Assembly: GCA_028707015.1 (NCBI GenBank)
Contig: JAQTVP010000006.1
Location: 1 to 21,565, forward strand
DNA: 21,565 nt
Reading direction: 5' to 3'
Source: Dehalococcoidales bacterium
GTDB lineage: Bacteria; Chloroflexota; Dehalococcoidia; Dehalococcoidales; JAQTVP01
In this document: piece after piece, positions 1 through 6,955 of the stretch
Layout of the letters: each line of letters starts with the position of its first letter
Position numbering within the stretch: position 1 is the stretch's first letter
Notes under the pieces: generated by a model
Database searches by the model: none
Seen by the model: the letters and a program-made list of their open reading frames with translations, nothing else
Told to the model about the DNA's origin: nothing
Made by a program: the position numbers and the translations under genes

Positions 1-56
1 ATCCCCCCTTTGGGCAAGGTAAAATATTATAGGGGGCAAAATTGAAATTTCTGAAT

Positions 57-416
57 TTAGCCTTGGATCTTTCCCCTGGCAATCGTTACCAGATTAGTAA
101 AAGCATCAGGCTCCCTAATAGCCATATCAGCTAACATCTTACGGTTAATTTCAATCCCAGATTTTTTCAGACCATCAATAAACTGACCATAATTAAGGCC
201 TTGGGCTCTACTAGCTGCATTAACTCTCGCAATCCATAACCGCCTCATATCACCTTTGCGTTCTCGGCGGTGGAAATAAGCATAACTCAATGCATGGAGC
301 ATAGACTCATGCGCCCGCCGGTAAAGCGAATGCCTAGTTGCCCTATGCCCTTTGGTCAACGCTAACACCTTCTTATGCCGGTGATGCGCCGTTACTCCTC
401 CCTTTACTCGTGGCAA
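57..416 (-). CDS. rplT: 50S ribosomal protein L20
   Basis: L20 binds 23S rRNA early in assembly of the large subunit. The 119-residue product has the usual family length and the highly basic N-terminus (MPRVKGG, then a HHRHKK run) followed by the conserved globular half with LWIARVNAASR and the LNYGQFI segment. The start is TTG at 414-416, not ATG: an AGGAGG lies 7 bases upstream and the next residues match the family start exactly. It is the last gene of the infC-rpmI-rplT run, 26 bases after rpmI. Identification rests on family recognition and conserved gene order. In other bacteria L20 can repress its own operon; no such operator was found in the short leader here. Confidence 0.97.
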   Translation of the reverse strand: MPRVKGGVTAHHRHKKVLALTKGHRATRHSLYRRAHESMLHALSYAYFHRRERKGDMRRLWIARVNAASRAQGLNYGQFIDGLKKSGIEINRKMLADMAIREPDAFTNLVTIARGKIQG

Positions 417-442
417 ATCACTTCCTCCTATCTAAACTAATC

Positions 443-643
443 TTATACTTTATATGGTAAAAGTCTTCTTATACTTGCCCTATTAGTAGGGTGTATTTGT
501 TGCATTTCGTCATATTGACGTTTGGTTCTTTTTGATTTACTGAGGCGCAAATGGCTCTTGCCACCCTTTGCACGCATAATTTTACCGGTTCCGGTAACGT
601 GGAATCGTCTTTGTGCCCCCTTATGAGTTTTAATCTTTGGCAT
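443..643 (-). CDS. rpmI: 50S ribosomal protein L35
   Basis: L35 is a small basic component of the large ribosomal subunit. The 66-residue product has the family's typical length and its opening MPKIKTHKGAQRRF, with a basic middle part (KGGKSHLRLSKSKRTKRQ) and the C-terminal RLLPY. The ATG overlaps the infC stop by one base (TAATG), so translation is probably coupled to infC. An AGGAGG sits about 16 bases upstream inside the infC end, further than usual, which fits re-initiation by ribosomes finishing infC rather than independent loading. The order infC-rpmI-rplT is conserved across bacteria. Confidence 0.97.
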   Translation of the reverse strand: MPKIKTHKGAQRRFHVTGTGKIMRAKGGKSHLRLSKSKRTKRQYDEMQQIHPTNRASIRRLLPYKV

Positions 644-1188
644 TAAACTTTCTTCATTTCCTCCTTTACCTTAGCCTTATAGGCAGCTGCAGGTAAAAGA
701 GTCATGGACATTCTTCTACCCTCTATTAATGGCTGCTTCTCAACCGCTGCTAGCTCTCCCAATGTCTCTCCCATTCTCAGTAATAGTTTTCGGCCTAGGT
801 CAGGATGAGTAATCTCCCTTCCTCTAAACATTATAGTAACCTTAACTTTATTTCCTTCCTCTAGTAATTTCTTGACTGACCTAGCCTTAGCATCAAAATC
901 ATGAACACCAACCTTGGGACGCAGCCTTATTTCTCTAAGCAAGGAAATTTTCTGGGTTTTTTTCGCTTCACGCTCTTTCTTAGTTTGTTCGTATTTATAC
1001 TTACCATAATCCAGCATACGACACACTGGAGGCACTGCAGTCGCTGCTACTTCAACCAAGTCAAGATTATTATCCCTAGCTACTTCTCGTGCGTCATGCA
1101 AAGTCATAATACCAAGCTGTTCCCCTTTTTCTCCTACCAGACGCACTTCTCTAGCCCTGATCCGTTCGTTGATACGTAATTCTTTAAT
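643..1188 (-). CDS. infC: Translation initiation factor IF-3, probable ATT (or ATA) start
   Basis: IF-3 binds the 30S subunit, prevents premature 50S joining and checks the start codon and initiator tRNA. The N-domain (RINERIRAREVRLVGEKGEQLG), the basic linker (KYKYEQTKKEREAKK) and the C-domain (REIRLRPKVGVHDFDAK, then FRGREITHPDLG) are all present. A GTG at 1144-1146 would remove the conserved RINERIRARE segment. That segment is encoded in frame upstream, and the in-frame stop TAG at 1207-1209 leaves no ATG, GTG or TTG. The only plausible starts are ATT at 1186-1188 or ATA at 1189-1191, behind an AGGAGG at 1203-1208. Rare AUU starts on infC are known from E. coli, where they allow IF-3 to repress itself. 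Length is about 181 residues, normal for the family. Confidence 0.9.
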   Translation of the reverse strand: MKELRINERIRAREVRLVGEKGEQLGIMTLHDAREVARDNNLDLVEVAATAVPPVCRMLDYGKYKYEQTKKEREAKKTQKISLLREIRLRPKVGVHDFDAKARSVKKLLEEGNKVKVTIMFRGREITHPDLGRKLLLRMGETLGELAAVEKQPLIEGRRMSMTLLPAAAYKAKVKEEMKKV

Positions 1189-1236
1189 TATGTTCTTGCC
1201 TACCTCCTATAATTCTAAACTGCTCTACAAACAAAA

Positions 1237-1265
1237 ACTATACCACGGTATGATAAGCTTATCAA
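1237..1265 (-). promoter_or_regulatory. Sigma-70-type promoter of infC-rpmI-rplT
   Basis: On the minus strand, TTGATA (1260-1265) is followed after exactly 17 bases by TATAGT (1237-1242). Each hexamer differs from consensus by one base. The expected transcription start near 1230 leaves a leader of about 40 bases before the IF-3 start. A perfect 12-base palindrome GATAAGCTTATC (1252-1263) overlaps the -35 box and spacer and could be an operator, though no regulator is implied by the sequence. Confidence 0.75.
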
Positions 1266-1360
1266 ATTTTACTTAATTATAGTTTAATTTTTGTATTACA
1301 GTCATTACTTCATACTACAGTCTAATTTATTTTCTAACTTTTTTAAAGTCAGATAACATA

Positions 1361-1636
1361 TTATACACAATGTTGCCAAACAGCTATACCCAGACAAGCA
1401 CCAAGAATAGCCAGAATCAGCATACTTACCAGCCAGACATTGTAACGACGGAGTAAAATATCAAGGCCAGTAATAATAAACAATACCGGCCAGAACCGCC
1501 ACAAAGTTCCCCATATGCTCCAGTGAAGCACATTAAGGGTCTGCAGAAGAAATACAATCCCTAAAAATACAAGGAATATTCCCCATACTGGAACACCAAT
1601 TATTCTATGCGCTTTTTCCGGAGGCAAAGTTATCAA
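1361..1636 (-). CDS. Small membrane protein, LiaI/LiaF-type transmembrane domain
   Basis: This 91-residue protein has three or four hydrophobic segments (about residues 14-33, 38-60 and 66-88). The first part (GIFLVFLGIVFLL, then WGTLWRFWPVLFIITGLDILLRR) is like the LiaI/LiaF-type membrane domain found in cell-envelope stress proteins. It closely parallels the C-terminal half of the preceding gene product, including the shared WGTLW motif, so the two look like modules of common origin. The start is TTG at 1634-1636, which overlaps the upstream TGA stop (TTGA). A GGAG lies just before it, so translation is coupled. The exact start is uncertain because a second TTG lies three codons downstream. 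The molecular function is not known. Confidence 0.75.
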   Translation of the reverse strand: MITLPPEKAHRIIGVPVWGIFLVFLGIVFLLQTLNVLHWSIWGTLWRFWPVLFIITGLDILLRRYNVWLVSMLILAILGACLGIAVWQHCV

Positions 1637-2115
1637 CTTCTCCTTCTACTGAGTATTACCAGCATTCCAATAGCTACAATAATGAGCGGCCAAAGGGTAC
1701 CCCAGCGCAACCACCAGAAAAGATCAAAACTGCCTAAAAATAACAGAAGCCCAAGAACAACCAAAATAATACCAAGCACATTATGCCTACGATTGCTTAT
1801 TTTAACTGCATCTGTCTTTTCATGATTTTCTTTTTTAAAAGTATCCTCAAGCTCATGTCCCAATTCACTGGCAGTTCTTTTAATTTCCTCTACATTTTCT
1901 TTAATTGTACTTTTAGTATCTGTAGCTTCTGAATTTTCCAGCGGAACAACAATAGTTAAAATTATGTAAGCCCAAATAGCAGCCCCACCAACGAAACTCA
2001 ATAATACCGCAATTATCCGAATGATAGTTGGGTCTATATCAAAATACGCTGCCAAGCCACCACACACACCCCATATCATCCGGTCAGTTCTACTACGGTA
2101 AAGTTTTTTCTGCAT
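1633..2115 (-). CDS. PspC-domain membrane protein with C-terminal LiaF-like region
   Basis: The N-terminal 60 residues are a PspC domain (LYRSRTDRMIWGVCGGLAAYF, then IIRIIAVLLSF and a second hydrophobic stretch ending VVPLE), as in phage-shock-type envelope stress proteins. A charged linker of about 45 residues follows, then two hydrophobic segments of LiaF type ending in a basic SRRRS tail. I place the start at ATG 2113-2115, giving 160 residues, because a GAGGA lies just ahead of it. A TTG four codons upstream has no ribosome-binding site. It lies between thrS and infC in the same direction, where most bacteria have nothing. A TATAAT at 2146-2151 suggests a separate promoter. A role in sensing or damping membrane stress is family-level inference. 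Confidence 0.85.
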   Translation of the reverse strand: MQKKLYRSRTDRMIWGVCGGLAAYFDIDPTIIRIIAVLLSFVGGAAIWAYIILTIVVPLENSEATDTKSTIKENVEEIKRTASELGHELEDTFKKENHEKTDAVKISNRRHNVLGIILVVLGLLLFLGSFDLFWWLRWGTLWPLIIVAIGMLVILSRRRS

Positions 2116-2215
2116 CAATATCCTCAATTATCTTAGAGAGCAGTAATTATATACTAAAATGATACATTCCGCTATATTTCTTTTTACTTTTCTCAAAGAG
2201 TACACAATACATTCA

Positions 2216-3979
2216 TTATTGTAGCTCTAAGTTTTTTGTTTTACTCCCAATTACTTTTTTAATTACTTCGACAAAATCACCAAAAGGCTGTGCACTTAAT
2301 TGTTCCCCGTTTCTTAAACGCACCGATACCGTAGCCGAATTCAACTCTTTATCACCAACTATCAGCATATATGGTATCTTATCAAGCTGTGCCTGCCTGA
2401 TCTTGTGGTTCATCGTTTCTGACCGCACATCTACCTTTACACGTATTCCCTGACTTTTAAGCTCTATTTCCAGTTTATGAGCATAGTCCAAATGACGATC
2501 TGCAACCGGTATTACGATTACCTGAATGGGCGCCAGCCACACCGGGAAAGCACCGCCATAATGCTCGATAAGCGAGGCAAAAAAGCGTTCCATACTACCT
2601 AAAACGGTACGGTGCACCATTACAATCTGATGCTCCTGGCTATCCTCACCAATATAGGTAACATTAAAGCGCTGGGGAAGGTTAAAATCTACCTGAATGG
2701 TAGGACCCTGCCATGCCCTCCCAACAGCATCCCTAAATTTTATATCTATCTTCGGCCCATAGAATACTCCCTCTCCCGGATCAACCTCATAGTTAAGCTT
2801 TAAACGTTCCAGAGCTTTTCGGAGAGTCTCCGTAGCTTCTTCCCAGAGCTGAAGAGTACCGGCATATTTATCAGGCCTGGTGGAAAGTAATAACTGATAA
2901 TCCGTGAAGCCAAATGTATTTATCATGAATAAAGCAAAATCTAAAACTCCGGCTACCTCATCTTCCAGCTGATCAAAACGGCAGAATATATGGGCATCAT
3001 CCTGAGTAAACCCCCTGACTCTGGACAACCCGTGGAGTGCTCCGGAACGCTCATAACGATAAACCGTACCAAGCTCAGCATAACGTATCGGTAGTTCCCG
3101 ATAGCTGTGTAATGCCGTTTTATAAATCAGGATATGCCCAGCGCAATTCATTGGTTTAATAACATATTCCTGTTCATCTATCTCCATCGGACTATACATA
3201 TTTTCCCGGTAAAATTCCCAATGCCCGCTTGTTTGCCATAAATTTACCTTGGCAATATGCGGAGTATAAACAATATCATAACCCCGTTTAACGTGCTCAT
3301 CTTTCCAAAAATCTTCAATAACCCTGCGGACAACAGCTCCTTTAGGATGCCAGTGCACTAATCCCGGACCAGCGTCTTCGTGAATACTGAAAAAATCAAG
3401 TTCTCTACCCAATTTTCTATGGTCACTCCTGGCTACCTCATCAAGTTTATTCAAATGGTCCCGCAGAGCTTTTCTAGTAGTAAAAGCAACGCCATATATC
3501 CGCTGCAACATCGGTAAATTCTCATCACCTCGCCAATAAGCTCCGGCAACACTGATCAGTTTAAAAGCTTTTATTTCACCGGTAGAATCAACATGAGGTC
3601 CACGGCACAAATCAACAAAGGACCCCTGCCGATACAAATGAACTTTTTCATCCGGAATTTCGTTAATTAGTTCCAGTTTATATGGCTGATCGGCAAATTG
3701 CAGCCGAGCCTCGTCTTTAGTTATTTCCTCTTCAATGAACTGTGTATTTGATGCAATTATCTCGTTCATCTTAGTTTCAATAAGAGATAAATCGTCTGTA
3801 GTTAGCGAACGGGGTAAATCAAAATCATAATAAAAGCCATTTTCAATAGCTGGCCCGATGGCAAATTTGGCATCAGGGAAAATAGACTGAACTGCTTCAG
3901 CCATAACATGAGCAGCCGAGTGCCTTAATATTTCCAGTTTATTATCTCCATACGCTCGATCTTCTCTATCCAGAACCAT
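2216..3979 (-). CDS. thrS: Threonyl-tRNA synthetase (no TGS domain)
   Basis: ThrRS charges tRNA-Thr with threonine in the cytosol. Domains in order: the editing/SAD domain with H20xxxH24 (HSAAHVMAEA) and CRGPHV near residue 125; the class II core with MNCAGH near 275, motif 2 (YRYERSGALHG) near 306-316, DDAHIF, and motif 3 (VHRTVLGSMERFFA); then the anticodon-binding domain (IPVADRHLDYA to the C-terminus). The Cys of MNCAGH and the His residues of DDAHIF and VHRTVLG are the expected zinc ligands. At 587 residues it is about 50-60 shorter than E. coli ThrRS because the N-terminal TGS domain is missing; shorter forms of this kind are known. The ATG at 3977-3979 has an AAAGGA 8 bases upstream, and no coding sequence continues into the leader hairpin. 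Confidence 0.96.
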   Translation of the reverse strand: MVLDREDRAYGDNKLEILRHSAAHVMAEAVQSIFPDAKFAIGPAIENGFYYDFDLPRSLTTDDLSLIETKMNEIIASNTQFIEEEITKDEARLQFADQPYKLELINEIPDEKVHLYRQGSFVDLCRGPHVDSTGEIKAFKLISVAGAYWRGDENLPMLQRIYGVAFTTRKALRDHLNKLDEVARSDHRKLGRELDFFSIHEDAGPGLVHWHPKGAVVRRVIEDFWKDEHVKRGYDIVYTPHIAKVNLWQTSGHWEFYRENMYSPMEIDEQEYVIKPMNCAGHILIYKTALHSYRELPIRYAELGTVYRYERSGALHGLSRVRGFTQDDAHIFCRFDQLEDEVAGVLDFALFMINTFGFTDYQLLLSTRPDKYAGTLQLWEEATETLRKALERLKLNYEVDPGEGVFYGPKIDIKFRDAVGRAWQGPTIQVDFNLPQRFNVTYIGEDSQEHQIVMVHRTVLGSMERFFASLIEHYGGAFPVWLAPIQVIVIPVADRHLDYAHKLEIELKSQGIRVKVDVRSETMNHKIRQAQLDKIPYMLIVGDKELNSATVSVRLRNGEQLSAQPFGDFVEVIKKVIGSKTKNLELQ

Positions 3980-4002
3980 CGCTATAATCCTTTCAATCGA
4001 TT

Positions 4003-4042
4003 AAATAAAAACCTCCCACCCTGCTTAGGAACGAGAGGTTTT
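4003..4042 (-). terminator. Rho-independent terminator in the thrS leader (candidate attenuator)
   Basis: On the minus strand the arms AAAACCTCTCGTTC (4029-4042) and GGGTGGGAGGTTTT (4008-4021) form a 14-base-pair stem with four G-U pairs around a 7-base loop, followed by a T-rich run. It lies about 25-60 bases before the thrS start and downstream of the putative promoter at 4122-4150. A terminator in front of an aminoacyl-tRNA synthetase gene suggests attenuation. The plus-strand side has no gene whose end it could serve. Confidence 0.65.
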
Positions 4043-4121
4043 GGTGTTCGATATTTTTTGAATATATATCTCCGCTTACAATCAAAATACTATCTGCATT
4101 AGCCGACAATCAGTAATTTCA

Positions 4122-4150
4122 ATTATACCAGCCATTAGCTATAAGTGCAA
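4122..4150 (-). promoter_or_regulatory. Putative thrS promoter
   Basis: A perfect TATAAT (4122-4127, minus strand) has TTGCAC (4145-4150) 17 bases upstream. The -35 box matches consensus at only three positions. Transcription would start near 4114, giving a leader of about 135 bases that includes the terminator hairpin. A second minus-strand TATAAT at 4150-4155 overlaps this -35 box and may act as an alternative. Confidence 0.5.
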
Positions 4151-4160
4151 TTATACCTGG

Positions 4161-4189
4161 TTGCTGTATTCTATTACAGAAGTTATAAT
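4161..4189 (+). promoter_or_regulatory. Putative promoter of the first MFS gene
   Basis: TATAAT at 4184-4189 is preceded at 17 bases by TTGCTG (4161-4166), a weak -35. Only 13 bases separate the -10 box from the ATG at 4203, so the leader would be about 7 bases and hold no ribosome-binding site. The layout matches that before the second MFS copy. It faces the divergent thrS promoter. Confidence 0.5.
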
Positions 4190-4202
4190 ACGTTTCATAT
4201 CA

Positions 4203-5342
4203 ATGATTAAGAAAGTTTTTCCCATACTTGCTCTCGCAATGTTCGCTTCTATGCTGGGGGTTGGGCTAATAAGTCCGCTCTTGCCTCTCTATTCTGAGAG
4301 TTTAGGAGCCACTGGTCTCTGGATAGGCATTATCTTTGCTGGATATTCCGCTTCACGGGCAATAGTTATGCCCTTCGCAGGCAGACTCTCCGACCGCTTC
4401 GGTAAAAAATTATTTCTCTGCATTGGACTAATTGGTTATGCAATTATTTCCCCCGGGTATGTATTGGCAAACAGCGCATTACAGCTGACCTTTGTTCGCT
4501 TAATTCAGGGAGCTGCTGGTGGAATGATCATTCCTATTGCAATGGCATACGTAGGCGACCTCTCACCCGAAGGCGAAGAGGGAAAATGGATGGGTTATGC
4601 TAATGCTGCTTTTTTTGGCGGATTTAGTATTGGTCCTTTAATGGGTGGTTTACTCAACGATAGTTGGGGAATGGATTCTGCCTTCTATATAATGGGTGTT
4701 CTTAATCTATTAGCTTTTATAATCGGAGTTATTTTTCTGCCTGAAATTAAACAGGAGAAAACAGTTTCAACTCCTCATACCTCCATCAGAAGTATGAGCA
4801 GGAGCAGCATAGTTAAAGGTCTTTTCAGCTTCCGACTAGTAGATGCCTTAGGCAGGGGTGGCTTTTCAACATTTTTACCTATCTTCGGCGGTACTTATTT
4901 AGGTTTAAGCCCCTCCCTGATCGGAGTGATACTGGCAACTAATGTTATTCTAATGACAGCACTTCAAACTTATTTCGGCCGCTTTGCTGACAGGTTTAAT
5001 AGAAAAGCACTACTGGTTATCGGCAGCTTAATCAGTCTTGTTTTACTAGCTCTTATTCCTTTTGGTCATAACTTTTGGCAATTACTATTGTTATGCGGAT
5101 TCATGGGCATTGGACGGGCTATCTCGATACCAGCAGCCTCAGCGTTAACAGTGGAAGAGGGCAGAAAATTCGGTATGGGGTCAACAATGGGTGCATTCAT
5201 GATGGCAATGAGTATTGGCATGGCTCTGGGCCCGATTGCCTGCGGATTAATAGCCGATATAATTGATATTAACTCAGTATTCTACTTTGCCGGGGGAATG
5301 GGATTATTGGGAACCATTATGTTCATCTGGTTTACCAGATGA
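4203..5342 (+). CDS. MFS drug/multidrug efflux transporter, copy 1
   Basis: A 12-helix major facilitator protein, expected to export small molecules by proton antiport across the inner membrane. The cytoplasmic loop 2-3 carries motif A as GRLSDRFGKK, and its half-repeat GRFADRFNRK occurs in loop 8-9. The N-terminal half has the FVRLIQGAAGG helix, followed by GDLSPEGEEGKWMG. I place the start at ATG 4203-4205 (379 residues) because the next protein begins in the same way (MIxKVFPILA). A TTG 14 codons upstream falls on the promoter -35 box. No Shine-Dalgarno sequence is visible. The substrate cannot be told from sequence. It is one half of a tandem duplication with the gene at 5459. Confidence 0.88.
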   Translation: MIKKVFPILALAMFASMLGVGLISPLLPLYSESLGATGLWIGIIFAGYSASRAIVMPFAGRLSDRFGKKLFLCIGLIGYAIISPGYVLANSALQLTFVRLIQGAAGGMIIPIAMAYVGDLSPEGEEGKWMGYANAAFFGGFSIGPLMGGLLNDSWGMDSAFYIMGVLNLLAFIIGVIFLPEIKQEKTVSTPHTSIRSMSRSSIVKGLFSFRLVDALGRGGFSTFLPIFGGTYLGLSPSLIGVILATNVILMTALQTYFGRFADRFNRKALLVIGSLISLVLLALIPFGHNFWQLLLLCGFMGIGRAISIPAASALTVEEGRKFGMGSTMGAFMMAMSIGMALGPIACGLIADIIDINSVFYFAGGMGLLGTIMFIWFTR

Positions 5343-5410
5343 TGTTGGATATATACCGAAGCCTCTCTATCAGAGAATAACTATATATTGCAAATTCCGA
5401 CCGTTGAAAA

Positions 5411-5439
5411 TTGATTCTTTTTGTAGTAAAGGTTATAAT
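5411..5439 (+). promoter_or_regulatory. Promoter of the second MFS gene
   Basis: TTGATT (5411-5416), 17 bases, then a perfect TATAAT (5434-5439). The -10 box is preceded by GT, as in copy 1 (GTTATAAT in both). The ATG follows 19 bases after the -10, so the transcript leader would be about 12 bases with no ribosome-binding site. The second copy can therefore be expressed independently of the first. Confidence 0.65.
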
Positions 5440-5458
5440 GAACGACTGTTTATTTTAA

Positions 5459-6604
5459 ATGATACAAAAAGTATTTCCAATATTAGCGGTATCAATTTTT
5501 TCTGCAATGCTAGGTGTTGGACTAGTGAGCCCCCTCTTGCCTCTTTACGTTAAGGAAATGGGAGCTACTGGTCCAGAATTAGGCATTATATTTGCTGGTT
5601 ATGGTCTAGTTAATACTATCGCCACCCCAATAATAGGCAGATTATCCGACCGCAAAGGCAGGAAGATATTTCTTAGTATCGGGCTTTTTTCTTACGCTAT
5701 TTTCTCACTGGGTTATGTATTAGCCGGTAACGTCCCACAGCTAATTTTAGTTCGTTTACTGTTAGGTGGGACAGGAGCTTTTATTACCCCCATCGCCATG
5801 GCTTATATCGGTGACCTCTCCCCAGAAGGAGAAGAAGGCAAGTGGATGGGGTATGCTAATTCTGCTTTTTTCAGCGGTTTTGGAATTGGTCCCCTTCTCG
5901 GTGGAGCACTAACCGATCATCTGGGAGCAAATGCCTCATTCTATTCGATGAGTATTCTCAATTTACTGGCTTTCTTGTTAGTTATTATTCTTCTGCCCGA
6001 AGCCCAGAAAAGATTTACCAGGGAACGGGCTCATATATCATTCAAAGAAATGAGTGCCAGCCCTATGATCAAAGGGCTCTTTAGCTTTCGCATGGGACAA
6101 GCCATTGGTAATGCCAGTATTATGACATTCCTTCCTGTCTATGCTGCTACACAAGCTAACTTAACCCCTACTCTCATCGGCATACTACTGGCAGCCAATA
6201 CACTCCCAATGATGATTTTTTTAATTCCCGCTGGCAGATTAGCTGATAAATTTAACAGGAGATTTTTAACAGTTATTGGAATGTTTATATATCTATTATC
6301 TGTTGTATTTATCCCTCTAATGCATAACTTCTGGCAGTTATTGTTACTATGCATCCCCAGAGCTATCGGTGGCTCTCTTTCTATGCCAGCAGCTACTGCT
6401 CTAACTATAGAAGAAGGCAGGAAATTCGGCATGGGCACAACTATGGCCATGTTAATGATGGCGATGGGCATAGGTTTTGCTATAGGGGCCCCTATAAGCG
6501 GAGTAATATCTGATTACATAGATATTAACGCAGTATTTTACTTTGCTGCGATTATAGGATTAATTAGTATTGGCATATTTGTATTGTTTACCAGAAAAAC
6601 ATAA
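5459..6604 (+). CDS. MFS drug/multidrug efflux transporter, copy 2
   Basis: This 381-residue protein has the same 12-helix organisation as the gene before it. Motif A reads GRLSDRKGRK in loop 2-3 and GRLADKFNRR in loop 8-9, and the GDLSPEGEEGKWMGYAN stretch is identical to copy 1. Identity is clearly more than half over the first 190 residues and lower in the central loop (here RFTRERAHISF). This indicates an old tandem duplication followed by divergence, not a recent one. The ATG overlaps a TAAATG context without any Shine-Dalgarno sequence. No terminator is obvious after the stop. Substrate unknown; the diverged loops and helices suggest that the two copies may differ in what they export. 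Confidence 0.88.
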   Translation: MIQKVFPILAVSIFSAMLGVGLVSPLLPLYVKEMGATGPELGIIFAGYGLVNTIATPIIGRLSDRKGRKIFLSIGLFSYAIFSLGYVLAGNVPQLILVRLLLGGTGAFITPIAMAYIGDLSPEGEEGKWMGYANSAFFSGFGIGPLLGGALTDHLGANASFYSMSILNLLAFLLVIILLPEAQKRFTRERAHISFKEMSASPMIKGLFSFRMGQAIGNASIMTFLPVYAATQANLTPTLIGILLAANTLPMMIFLIPAGRLADKFNRRFLTVIGMFIYLLSVVFIPLMHNFWQLLLLCIPRAIGGSLSMPAATALTIEEGRKFGMGTTMAMLMMAMGIGFAIGAPISGVISDYIDINAVFYFAAIIGLISIGIFVLFTRKT

Positions 6605-6745
6605 CAAGCACACAGTCAGCTTTTTAATAGCGTCAATTAGTAACGAATAATTTTCCACCACAATTAGAGACTACTTTAAAAACTGATATCAGCAAATGTC
6701 AGGAAAGAATACTTCCCCACTAATTATTTCAGGAATGGTATTAAC

Positions 6746-6774
6746 TTGACTCCTCTATTCCCAGCAGTTATACT
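6746..6774 (+). promoter_or_regulatory. Promoter of the initiator tRNA gene
   Basis: TTGACT (6746-6751), a 17-base spacer and TATACT (6769-6774), each one base from consensus. Transcription should start near 6781, about six bases before the mature 5' end. Confidence 0.8.
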
Positions 6775-6786
6775 GAAATACAGTAA

Positions 6787-6861
<75 letters not shown>

Positions 6862-6870
6862 AGCAAAATG

Positions 6871-6904
6871 AAAGGCACAGGATAAAAACCTGTGCTTTTA
6901 TTTA
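6871..6904 (+). terminator. Rho-independent terminator after tRNA-fMet, probably bidirectional
   Basis: GCACAGG (6875-6881) and CCTGTGC (6889-6895) form a 7-base-pair stem around ATAAAAA, extended by flanking A/T pairs and followed by TTTTATTT. On the minus strand the same stem is followed by a T-rich run, so it can also end the convergent VOC gene that stops at 6956. Confidence 0.85.
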
Positions 6905-6955
6905 TGAATTTAGCCACTAAAAGTTATTCTAATAGAATAATTCCTGTCATTCTTT

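Noticed and set aside
4..36. Terminator after rplT formed by CCCCCT and AGGGGG.
   Set aside because: The stem is only six base pairs with a loop of over 20 bases, and the tail lies beyond the window edge, so it cannot be judged.
3980..4130. A T-box riboswitch for thrS, suggested by AGGGTGG next to a terminator.
   Set aside because: The AGGGTGG is part of the 3' arm of the terminator, not upstream of it. The rest of the consensus (NACCGCG) and the Stem I landmarks are missing, and the UGGG it would present does not fit a tRNA-Thr end.
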